Shown piece after piece: positions 11,712 through 22,045 of a stretch of DNA of 64,000 nt. The position numbers and the translations under genes are program-made. The stretch's first letter is position 1. Each line of letters starts with the position of its first letter. Under the pieces are notes generated by a model. The model ran no database searches. It had not been told where the DNA came from and worked only from the letters and a program-made list of their open reading frames with translations. Origin of the DNA: Corylus avellana (lineage: Eukaryota; Streptophyta; Magnoliopsida; Fagales; Betulaceae); assembly GCF_901000735.1 (NCBI RefSeq), contig NC_081547.1, positions 13,904,677 to 13,968,676 of the forward strand, read 5' to 3'.

Positions 11712-12416
11712 CCAACTTTCTTAAGCCTCTTGACAATTGGTTTGCCAACTGGTTTAAGTTGCTTATGCTTCTTTAATCCTTTTGGTCCAGAACGAGAAGC
11801 ATAGTTAACTATGACTTTGGACATTAGGATGTCTTCCGCTGCGATTAACTCATTCATCAATTTTGCCAAAGTGGATTCATTTTTGTTCATCAACATATTT
11901 AGCCGTAACTGATTGAAAGAATTTGGCAGGGAGTGTAGAATCACATCTACCTGAGATTCCCCATCAATCTCAACACCCAGCACCTCCAATGTATTAAGCA
12001 TGACTATCATGGCCAAACAATGTTCCCTTACTAGAGTTCCTTTAGCCATTTTTGTGTTCAAAAAAGTTATCATCGTGTCTAACTTAGTAGCATGACTCTG
12101 CTCTCCAAACATCTCTTTCAAGATAGTCATCATGTACGCAGCATGATTCACATCTTGAAGTTGATGTTGGATTACGTTTAACATTGAAGCCAAAACGTAA
12201 CACTTGGTCATCTCATCGAATTTCATCCAGGGAATAAATCGTTGTTTCATCCTTAGATGCCTTAGCAACTGGCTCATTTGGACAAGCCTCGGTCAGCACA
12301 AATTTGTGCCCCTTAGCAGTGAGCACAATGTCTAGATTACGTTTCGAGTCAATGTAATTCGGACCTATAAGCTTATTTTGATTTAAAATAGTGGAGAATG
12401 GGATGAATGAAGACAT
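11712..12416 (-). pseudogene. Copia gag, N-terminal part
   Basis: ATG at 12416 begins MSSFIPFSTILNQNKLIGPN, then LDIVLTAKGHKFVLTE, a typical Copia gag N-terminus. The UBN2-type gag domain follows in another frame (DEMTKCYVLASMLNVIQHQL at about 12195, then LTNELIAAED-like NELIAAEDILMS at about 11840). A frameshift near 12230 and the LTR insertion at 11711 break it. The product would have formed the virus-like particle. The rest of gag-pol continues at 9139. Confidence 0.85.
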
Positions 12417-14036
12417 TTTTGTTTCTGAAAAAATATTTTTATTTTGACCATGTATTAGACATATGATTTTTAAGCAATAAATAAGATATGTAAACCCAAT
12501 CAAAACATATAGCATTTAAAAGCTTTGGCTGCTAAATCCTATAATTAAAAACACCCTTTGTAGGGAGCAGGGCCCATGGCCAAGGCGAGGTGTCCTTAAT
12601 TACCTGGACTTAGGTGAGACTGACATCTCATCATTAATGTTATTACCCCATTGATGAACAACATGTTTTGTAGTCTCTAGTCTCAAGATAACATAGCTCC
12701 TTTGGGAGATTAATATCTTAGACCAGTCAAGTGTTTCACTGTCAATTATATTTGACCTAATCGTTTTATTAAATCCACATTGATGTGGTCGCCATCAATG
12801 CTTAATCAGTCTCCTCTATCCTTTCAGAAATCTACTCATAATCCATGAAGTAAGATGACACCCTTCTTATGGAGCAGGGCCCATGGCCAAGGTGAGGTGC
12901 CGTTTACTTCATCATTTACGATAGACTTATGACGAAGATTGCTAGATTCATATTTGATTCTTTCACTTGATATTTTAAAAACTTATGGGTTTTTCCAGGA
13001 GTTGCAATCCCTTTACAACTTAGACCTTGTCACATTTATTTCAAAAGAAACAACTTTTCCTAACCAATTTAGGAATATAACTATATTCATATTTCTTGAT
13101 GTTTAATAGGTCAAACATCAATCTCTAAAGAAATTGATAATTTATCTATTAACTATGTAATATTTCATACTATCTACATTAGGAGAATCTTACCATGAAC
13201 TATAGTTACCAAGGAAACGTTTAATCCATGAATCAAATTCATGATTGATATGTCGAATTGCCTTAATTATGCCGAACACATAATTAGCTTTTTATGTGGT
13301 ATTGTGGTTTTTCAACCATGACACCACATTTGTATGATTTTTCAATCGTTACAATAACCCATCAACAATCAAATGATTTTAAATGAATAAAACCATTTAT
13401 TGTTGTTTAAAGAATTCTTTAGAAAACTTTGAACAATTTCATGCTTCTTTTGACACAAACATGAAATACAATTTTCAAGAATATTCAAAACTCCATGAAA
13501 TCAATCTTGTAAAATTTTTATTTTGTGTCCCCAAACCATTGTATCATATATACAACACATTTTATAATCAAATTTCTATAAATTTTGAATATCACACAAA
13601 ATAGATTTTTACAACCCAAAATTGCTTGCAGGATTTCTGTTTCCAAATTCGTCGAAGAATGTTCAACTGCTCATAACTCTTTCGATTTAACTCAAAATAA
13701 AGATCCGTTCAAACCATCGTGCTAACCACAAATTTTTCAAGCAGGAACAAGTCTCAAAAAATTTTTATGACTTACCCATAAGTACTAGAAAAAATCATAA
13801 TACCTATAGGCCTTGCAGTAAAAACTGCAACTTTGTTCTGATTGCAAAATTTAATTAAAAATAACAAACGAACTCCAAACGACTTGAAATTTTCTAGTTT
13901 AGATCCTAACATATTCAAGAACATGTTCCAGTTTATAACCAATTTTTTCAATCTTTGGAGAGCCTTGGATAAATTCCGAATTTCAACAATGAAAACAAGA
14001 AAAACAGTTTTTGTTCTTCATCATGTTTCCAATAAA
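12417..14036 (-). other. Copia untranslated leader
   Basis: Non-coding stretch between the primer-binding site and gag. It contains two copies, about 305 bp apart, of a roughly 29-bp phrase starting GGAGCAGGGCCCATGGCC (about 12567 and 12871), followed by AAGG and GAGGTG. No gene seen. Confidence 0.5.
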
Positions 14037-14052
14037 GTTGTCTCTGATACCA
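14037..14052 (-). other. Primer-binding site of the Copia element
   Basis: The minus strand reads TGGTATCAGAGACAAC, matching the 3' end complement of initiator methionine tRNA (TGGTATCAGAGC) over 11 bases, two bases inside the LTR end. This fixes the element's orientation and its 5' LTR. Confidence 0.85.
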
Positions 14053-14054
14053 AT

Positions 14055-16429
14055 TGTTGGAAATACGTATGCAAATCAAAACTTGTGTAGCAGAAGAAAT
14101 CATATTCCTATGCCCAATAAAACTTTATGAAGAACATTTTGCTATTTCGACAAATAGCAAGAACAAGAATAACTTACTCGAAGATCTACGGCCACGCCTT
14201 GGCTATGAGCAAAGAACTTTTCTTTTTCTTCTCCAAGAACGCAATAGATTGTAACCAATAGATCGTCTCACCAATGACTTATTATCACCAAAAGAGTATG
14301 GGCTCTTACTTGGCTCTTCAAATCTTAAAATTTTGCTCCTCACGAGCTAACACAATGAACTTAATAATTTGGGGTAACTTCACATTAGACCCCTGACACA
14401 ATTTGTGAAGACCCCCCAATGTTCAAAACCTCTCAATTTGGACCCCTGAACTTTCAGTTGCAGTCAATTTGAACCCCTTCATCAGATTTAGCCGTTAACT
14501 TCTCACGACAATACCTAAAAAGACCAAAATATCCTTGAATTTCATTTTTTTTTTAAGAAAAAAAAAAGAAAAAAGAAAAAAAGACCTGTGGGTCAGGCTA
14601 GACCCACGTGGGTCTGGCCGTGACCCAGCGTGGGTCTGCTGACCCACAGCTAGGTCCTGGCTAGACCCAGCTGTGGGTCTGTTAACCAGCGGTGGGTCTT
14701 TGGCCAAGACCCAGTGTGGGTCACGGCCAGACCCGTGTGGGTTAAAATTTCTCATTTTTAACGTTTAAAATCTAACAGAAGAGTTTAAATTGACTGTAAT
14801 TGAAAGTTCAGGGGTTCAAATTGAGAGGTTTTATACTTTTTTTTTTGGGGGGGGGGGGGAGGTATTCAAATCGCATGGTAATTCATGGATTAAAGTGAAG
14901 TTACCCCTAATAATTTTCAGAAAGTTTATGAAAACTATGTATCAAGAGAACTTGATGGGATGATTTGAAAGCCTTAGGCTCTTCTCTATTTATAGGCTTA
15001 GCAGGGGAGAGACTTTTTAGATCTTAGTAATGTGGGACAAGGAGCCAAAAAAGAGTCCAAGTAGGACAAGGAGAGAGGGGTGGACGGCTAGGGTTTCCCC
15101 TAGCCTCCACCCCCTTGCCGCATGGGCCAGGGAGAGATTCTCCCTGGGACATGCGGCTCCTGCCTTTAGAGCCTGGGCCTGGGATTTAATCCCAAGCCCT
15201 TTCTTTTGCAATCCAACGAATAGGACTAGGGAATTTTTCCCTAGCCTTATGCCCTCATGCTTTATTTAAGGTTCATGGGTTTTATCCCAAGCCCAACCTT
15301 AAATATTCTCTAGCCCATATTTTAAATAAATAAAATATTTAACCCAATAAAGAAGAAAGCCTTTTATATGGTTAATTTATATCAGCTATGTGAGGGACCT
15401 AAAGGGGGAAAAATAATTATTTGCTTAGATATTAATCATGTCTTCCTGACATTCTTTACGCGGTAATATTTTAATCATAATTAATTTCATTAAATAATTG
15501 TGACTGCACTCCAATAAATATTTTGTTTAAACAATGAATCCCTTTGACTTACTTAGTGTTGATTTATGATTCCTCCATGAAATCTTCCGTAGTAGAATTT
15601 AGGCTAATAATACTGCAACTTAATTCTCTACATTTTTTCTTTGAGTCACATGCACGCACACGCACATGCACACGCACATATATATTGGTATGCCAATCAA
15701 AATGCTATGACCATAGACTTGAGAATAGTATCCATAAAATCTATCTCAAGGGAAAATTTCCTATCTCTTTGTCTACCTAAAAAATGATGTGGATTTCTTT
15801 GTAGAAATTGCTTTCCCACAATGTTTCATGCGATTATCCAATGCATTGAGGTTTAGTTTGACCAATGATAGGTCTCACTCGGTGATACATCAAAGTAATC
15901 TACACAAAACATTTGAGTCCATAATTCCCTCAGAATTTAGAATCAAAGTCCAAAGTAGTATGTAAGGAGTTTATTGTCATTTTCTCAATAGACAATATTT
16001 TTATGAAAAGATAACTCCTTGGTCCATTCAGTGCTTTAGGGTCTCAGCACCTACACATCAATCTGAAGGCCCCGCTTTGCTTGATTAAGGTAGATCACCA
16101 AAATTCGATTTGTAACAGTCTTACTCAAAATAAAATTGTTCCAGTTCCATTTACCGGCTACGAACTTTATATCTTTAAGGATACATGGATTTATGGACTA
16201 AGACCTTATGTGACAACAACGTTACTCACACCCATAGCCATATCTAATGTCGTCCTTATGACATTTCACATGCATGATAAACTATTGATAATATGCATGT
16301 AAATGACAATGTATATATGTCATATGCTCAAAAATGATTTAATCAATGAATAAAAACATAAATTTATTACAAGCGTTTAATGTCATCATGGATCTAAGAT
16401 CATTGGGATTCAGGGCATAAACCCTAACA
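14055..16429 (-). mobile_element. 5' LTR of the Copia element, with MITE insert
   Basis: On the minus strand it runs from TGTTAGGGTTTATGCCC (16429) to GTATTTCCAACA (14055), with TG...CA ends and the primer-binding site directly downstream. The raw length of 2375 bp includes a 546-bp MITE plus target duplication, so the LTR proper is about 1.83 kb. No matching 3' LTR was found to the left, where the element is truncated at about 8435. Confidence 0.75.
14371..14907. mobile_element. Foldback Mutator-type MITE with 9-bp TSD
   Basis: Ends GGGGTAACTTCAC and GTGAAGTTACCCC are inverted repeats with further complementary arms (TTCAATTTGGACCC-like segments on both sides). The 9-bp duplication TAATAATTT lies at 14362-14370 and 14908-14916, without mismatch. 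The centre (14585-14745) is an unusual GC-rich block of repeated GACCCACGTGGGTC-like palindromes. Inserted in the Copia LTR, so younger than it. Confidence 0.88.
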
Positions 16430-16501
16430 TCTTGCCCCAGTTCACTCAGATTCAAGCCAAACCGACTAGAAGCCCACAACATCCAAGCTCATTGGCCAAA
16501 G
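16430..16501. other. Older element sequence flanking the Copia LTR
   Basis: Short stretch between the Copia LTR and a solo LTR. It contains CATCCAAGCTCATTGGCC, which recurs as CATCCAAGCTCACTGGCC at about 17687 on the far side of the solo LTR. Both sides therefore look like one older repeat-containing element (see 17684-19003). Confidence 0.5.
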
Positions 16502-16506
16502 GCACA

Positions 16507-17678
16507 TGATGAGTGCCAAATGTCGCATATTTGAGCCCCTTAACTTGTATTTGTTAAAACCTTAACTTTGTTATTTTCTGATGTTTTTGGTTAGTTTTGG
16601 TGTTTTAGTGTTTTGCAGGTCATTGAGAGAAAACTGTGGTCTTTGGTGTGGAAATGTGCGAGGAAATTGAGGAAGTGAAGAAGAAGCATTCTCTAGACGT
16701 GCGCTTGAGCGTAGAGAGACTACGATCGAGCGCACTCGCGGAATCACCTGGACACGCAGCGCCCAAGTGCTACACCGCAGTAGCCCTGAAGATCCGAGTG
16801 CGCTCGCTCGAGCGCACCCCGAGTGTGATCGAGCGCACTTACGCTGACTTCGTAGCGCCGAAACCCTAGAATTTTATTATTTATAGCATATTTTTCTATT
16901 GTAAACACACGTTGGGAGGCGCCGTTTAGAGCCTATTTTCGACCTAGAGTTGTTCTTGAGCTTTTTGGACATTTTCCGTTGTAAGTTTTACGTTTGTTAT
17001 GATTTCAACTGATTTGATTATGTATTTTGTTATCATAAAAGGATAAAACCTTCAACTAAGGTTGAAGATGAAGCCTCACCATTGATTAGTTTTATGTTTT
17101 CATGTTTGTTTGTACAATTCTGACCTTAATTTAATGTATGTTCGTTTCAATTCAATTATGTGACAAAATTGTGTTTGATTGTGCCGAAGTTGGATATTTA
17201 TTGTGTTTCATCCGATGGATACATTGCATCTTTTGATTTACTTTGGATATCCATTGTCTTTTGTGTAAAGCATAGATACATTGGATCTTTTGAACTAAAT
17301 TAGATATGCATTGTTTTTTGTCAAATGGATGGATTCAATGAATCTTTCAATAGGAACAATAGAACATGCATAGGGTTTAATTGTTTGTCGGATTTATGAA
17401 CTAAAACATGAGAATATATGCTTTAATTTGGTAAGGTGGATTCTAAAAACCTTAGTACCTTTTTATCATTCCATTTAATCAGTTTTAATTTTAGTTTATT
17501 TTTATTTTTATTTTGCACGACAAAATTACTCAAACTTCGGAACTAAGTTAAAATAGGATTAGTTTAAATAGAGATTGATTTACACAACAAAATTCCCTGT
17601 GGATCGACCTTGCACTTGCACACATGCTATATTGCACACAACTCGTACGCTTACGAGTATAATTAAATTTGTGCATCA
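16507..17678 (+). mobile_element. Solo LTR B, complete with TSD
   Basis: Starts TGATGAGTGCCAAATGTC and ends AAATTTGTGCATCA, so it has 5-bp inverted ends TGATG/CATCA. It is flanked by a perfect 5-bp duplication GCACA at 16502-16506 and 17679-17683. Length 1172 bp. The block at 16695-16850 is rich in GCGCTCGAGCGCAC-like palindromes. Same family as A1, A2 and the fragment at 1-21. No internal region remains, as expected after LTR-LTR recombination. Confidence 0.88.
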
Positions 17679-17789
17679 GCACACACCATCCAAGCTCACT
17701 GGCCCATTTAGTGGCCCATCGGCGCACAATTGACAGCCATCACCAGTATCGGTCTCCCCCATCCACTATCGCTTGCAAAGTCTGACCAC

Positions 17790-18090
17790 AACTGGCTACT
17801 GATTTCAGCAACCTTTTCCAGCCAACTTTGATAACCTCCTCCGGTCACTTTTTTGTAGCTACCTTAGGCGAGTTTCCGCCCAACTCGGATAGCTTTTCCT
17901 AGAAGCCTTCTCTGGCCATTTTCCAGCACCCACTTCTGACCAACTCTAGCATCACCTTTAGCCAACGCTGACAGCCTTTTTCTAGCCAACTCCAATAGCC
18001 TCCTTCAGGAACCCGTGGTAGCCTTTTCCAGCCATCACCGGCAGCCTTTTTTAGCCACCTCTGGCAGCCTTTTTCAGTCAACTCTCACAA
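17790..18090. repeat. Degenerate minisatellite inside an LTR-element remnant
   Basis: About ten imperfect copies of a roughly 20-30-bp unit resembling AGCCTTTTCCAGCCA, spaced through the interval. Read on the minus strand it gives a repeated GCQRWLK-like peptide, but stops and frame changes make coding unlikely. Confidence 0.6.
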
Positions 18091-18164
18091 CTTTTTCCAT
18101 GCATCGCCATCAACAATCTTACAAGATCAATTTATTTTCTTTTCCAAACTTAAGCTTACACCTT

Positions 18165-18488
18165 GAGTTTGAGGGGATGTTAGAATATTTAGAAAATATT
18201 CTCTATATTAGGGTTTATTTCATTCTTTAATTATTCTAGGATTTACTTGTTCACCCCTCGTAGCCTCTCTATAAATAGAGGTCATTGTAATAAATATTAG
18301 AGTTAATAACGTTTTTAGTACCTGGGTTTGCAGTTTTTTATTTTTCCCCTAGGTTTCCAAAACAGTCAAAAATGGTACCTGACCTATGGGAAAAGAAGAA
18401 ATTGATACCTCCGTTAGATTCAGTGAGAGAAAATTAACGATCTGCAACGTATCACTTCCAAAATATGTCACATGTCCTAAAAATTAAA

Positions 18489-18535
<47 letters not shown>

Positions 18536-19003
18536 TGAAAATTGCATGGGGTGGCCGGCCACCCCCAGAGGGGCCACAGGGCTTTGGGGGTGGTTTCGGC
18601 CACCCCCACTGGCCAAAATGGCCACCCCCATTGGCCAAAATGGCAACCCCATGCAATTTTCAATTTTTTTATTTTTATTTTTATTTTTAGGTTTAATTTT
18701 TTTTATTATTTTATTATTTTTAGTTTTTAGGACACGTGACATATTTTGGGAGTGACACTTGGCATATCATTAATTTTTTCTTACGAAATCTAATAGATGT
18801 ATTAATTTCGTCTTTCTCATAGGTCAAGTACCATTTTTGACTGTTTTGGAAACTTAAGGGAAAAAAATAAAAAACTGCAAACCTAGGTGCTAAAAAAGTT
18901 ATTAACCCTAAATATTAACATACTTCAATATATAAGATGTAGCCCATTACTTTCTTTCCACTTCCGCTTCTGCTCTCTTTTTTTTCTTTCATATATTTCT
19001 ACA
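18165..19003 (+). mobile_element. Polypurine tract and short LTR of an LTR element, split by a MITE
   Basis: GAGTTTGAGGGGA at 18165-18177 is a polypurine tract directly followed by an LTR start TGTTAGAATATTTAG (18178). CTATAAATAGAGG at about 18270 is a TATA-like box. A MITE occupies 18300-18908, and the LTR resumes at 18918 and probably ends TTTCTACA near 19003. Apart from the insert the LTR is only about 210 bp. Coding regions are not present. Confidence 0.6.
18300..18908. mobile_element. Foldback Mutator-type MITE with 9-bp TSD
   Basis: Ends GAGTTAATAACGTTTTT and AAAAAGTTATTAACCC are inverted; arms of about 190 bp pair (TGCAGTTTTTTATTTTT against AAAAATAAAAAACTGCA). Perfect 9-bp duplication TAAATATTA at 18291-18299 and 18909-18917. 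The core carries GGGGTGGCCGGCCACCCCC and neighbouring GGCCACCCC repeats, also found in other elements of this window. A (TAA)n microsatellite sits at 18491-18533. Confidence 0.88.
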
Positions 19004-19360
19004 TAAAAGACTAAACTTCCTTTCATCTCTTTATGATTCCTCATTCTCTAAATATTTTTTTTTTAAAAAAAATAATTTTTCTCCGAAATAAAGAATGGAA
19101 TATAGAGTATTTTTAAAAGTGGTCATTCAAAATACCAAAAAAAAAAAAAAATGTTATTCTTTAAAATTTGAAGTATCCATTATGAATACTCTTATATGAA
19201 GAAAATTTATATCAATTTCAAAATGAAGACATGTGAGAAGTACATGCTATTAAAAAAATGTGCTTCTCATAGAACTAGCAGCAGTTTTTATTACATGGAG
19301 TCAAACTACTTTTTATTTTCTTACTCCAAATAGGTTCCTTATCTTTCTTTATATTAATTA

Positions 19361-19729
19361 GGGTAAAGTCCACTTAACCCCCTCAAACTACCACCCCAAT
19401 GACAATTTACTTCATAAACTATCAATTGCGACAATTTACCCTCAAAACTACCAAAACAATGACAATGTACCCCCAATTTTAACAAAATAATGAAATTACC
19501 CTTACTAAAATAAAAACAAAAATACAAAAATTTAATTTTTTTTTTCAAATTTAAATGGTATTTTTGTCTTATTAAAAATTTTATAAGGGTAATTTTGTCA
19601 TTTTGCTAGCATTGGGGGATACATTGTCATTGTTTTGGTAGTTTAGGGGGGTAAATTGTCGTAATTGATAGTTTTTGGAGTAGATTGTTATTAAAGTGGT
19701 AGTTTGAGGGGGTTAAGTGGGCTTTACCC
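19361..19729. mobile_element. Foldback Mutator-type MITE with 9-bp TSD
   Basis: Ends GGGTAAAGTCCACTTAACCCC and (reverse) GGGTAAAGCCCACTTAACCCC match inward for well over 100 bp. Perfect 9-bp duplication TATTAATTA at 19352-19360 and 19730-19738. Confidence 0.9.
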
Positions 19730-19738
19730 TATTAATTA

Positions 19739-20790
19739 AATATTCTTTATCCATTTGTCATTACTTTCCTAGCGGCTATATTCTTAAGTGCATTAATCGT
19801 ATTGTTTTGCTGACCAGCTATATTCTGATGGTTATATTCTTTTATTTTTCTCAGTCATTCAGCTCTTTTATTGTAGATCAACGGCAAATAGGAAGCCATC
19901 CACGGTCATCTTAAAACCCTAAGAATTGAAGCCTTCTTCGATTTTCATGACCACCTACAATGCCCCAAGAATGGCAACCAAAACCGATGAGCATCCACTA
20001 CAGCTCTGTTATGGATGGCCAGCCTCTTCTTGAGGGTGGTTCGGACACCCACATATTTCATTTCATTCTATTTTTTATTTTTTTAAAAAAATATTTTAGT
20101 TAAAAAAAAAATAAAAATAAAAACAATGTGGATTTCTTTTGAAAGACATAGAATAACTATTGCTCTTTGTAAATTGAATAGTATGGTACGAAACGAAAGA
20201 ATAGCTAGAATAACCATTCCATTCCGAGATTCTATTTTACGAAGCAAACGAGCCATGAAGAAAGAGAATGAGATTTAAAGAATGAGCTATTAGTGCTCTC
20301 ACATGTTAAAAAACACATGACACTTTTAAAGAAGTAATGCTAAAAGTCAGTCTTGTGTATGACGTGGCTTACAAAATTATCATTGGGCATGTGATTGATT
20401 ACTATTATATTTTGATCAAATTGTAATTTTAAAAGCAACCTCATATTTATAATAACACAAAAGAAAGTTATAGCATTACTCCATTGAATTAAAGAAATTT
20501 TCCTAACAATTCAATTTATAAAAAAGCTTGTGTGGTGTCATTTTGAAAGGATTTTTCAAGCGGTGGTCAAAAGAAATTTAAGAGTATATGGAACCTTAAT
20601 CAATGTTGTCAGAGAATATATGTCAAGATTATGCTATAAGTGATTTAATGGTAACTTTTTTATTGACAACACTTCCAATTTCAGTTACAGGTTTCAAATA
20701 AATAAATAAAAAAGGATGGTGTTCATAACGCACCAATCTTATCTTGCTCATATCGAAGATTGGATCAAAACCGTCCATCTTTAACCCATA
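19739..20790. other. Intergenic, repeat-derived
   Basis: No gene. Contains a hairpin-prone segment at about 20135-20260 (GGAATAGCTATT-type MITE sequence), a GGCCAGCC...GGTGGTTCGGACACCC fragment at about 20010-20055, and AT-rich filler upstream of the endopeptidase promoter. Confidence 0.45.
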
Positions 20791-20908
20791 TACTCTCTTA
20801 TATATATATAGATAAGCTTCTGATCTTTATTAATTGTACAAGTATTTTGAGTCTGAACATTCATCACTTGGCAGCAAATTGGTTCAAAGCGTTTGTGAAA
20901 GTCCTTTG
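20791..20908 (+). promoter_or_regulatory. Putative promoter and 5' UTR exon of the endopeptidase gene
   Basis: A TATA-like run (CTTATATATATATAG, about 20795-20811) is followed by plausible leader sequence ending CCTTTG at 20908, then a good donor GTAAGTG. The coding exon starts right after an acceptor (TGATTTGCAG at 22033-22042), which implies an intron of about 1.1 kb in the 5' UTR. Inferred; transcript data would decide. Confidence 0.45.
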
Positions 20909-21458
20909 GTAAGTGTTAAATTAATTTTTCTTTTTATTTCTAATCATTATCCAGATATAATTCTCCATGTTTATATCCCCTCTTCTTTACTATGCATGTT
21001 TCTTTTTAATTATTGTTTAATTTATTTTTTGAATATTAGAAAAACTTAAAACATTTGTCATTTTGATATTCCATTTTTTATTTTTTTGAATTTTTTTAGT
21101 AATTTAATTAGATTTAGAATTTTGAGTAAAAGAAAGTTAGATAGAATTAGAAAGAGCAAACTATAATCAAGAAGGCTTATAGTATATCAACTAATTAATC
21201 CAATGGTTAAAACATAACTAGTTGTAGATCAAGTTTCTTAGAATTTGGAGTAAATTTAGCTTCAAGGAGAGGAAATATTCTTATTAATATATGATACAGT
21301 TTTCAATTCTTTTTTTTTTTTTAGAAAAAAAAAAAACCTTGATTTATTGTCTTCTCTTCACCAGTCAATGCTAGTGGTACTAACCTTGGACCAAAAAAAA
21401 CAAAAAAACAAAAAAACCTTTGGTAAACGTGTTGTGGGGGTATAAGAACAACCATTCT

Positions 21459-21494
<36 letters not shown>

Positions 21495-21685
21495 GTCAGA
21501 ATTTAAAGTTGATTTATTTAACATTTATGATTTTATATTATTTAATTTAAAAACAAATACTTTTCAAAATTAACTTTATATACACCATTAGATGTATAAA
21601 TTTTAAATTTTAAATTTTAACAAATAATAATAATAATAATAATATCGATTTGTGTGAATTGTCGATGTTAGATATGTTATTTTTC

Positions 21686-21718
<33 letters not shown>

Positions 21719-22045
21719 CTTTTCAGACGTGTATAAATAGATCATGACACTTTAATTCCAAAACTTAACCAGATCTCCTTATTGATTCCTTCTAGTTTTG
21801 TTGACCCTGATGTTTATTAGTTTCCTCCCTCTCTTTTTCAAATCCATCATCATTTACATATTTAATGGTGGATTTAAGAGAAGAATGAGTGATGGAAAAA
21901 TAGTATTTCTCTATCAATTAATCTTTTTTCAAGTATATATTTTTTATATTTAAGATATAAAAATTGTTCTGAAATGTCATTTTTCTCGACCTATTTTTAT
22001 TTTTATTTTTATTTTTTATTTTTAAAAAATGGTGATTTGCAGGTT

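Noticed and set aside
15650..15685. CACACGCACATGCACACGCACA repeat as a regulatory element
   Set aside because: Short CA-type microsatellite within the Copia LTR; no evidence of function.
17899..18081. Repetitive GCQRWLK peptide as a repeat protein
   Set aside because: Arises from a degenerate minisatellite with irregular unit length and no supporting start or conserved frame.
18494..18742. 82-codon frame in the 18300 MITE
   Set aside because: Made of poly-Lys/Tyr from homopolymer and TAA repeats and the hairpin core; not a gene.
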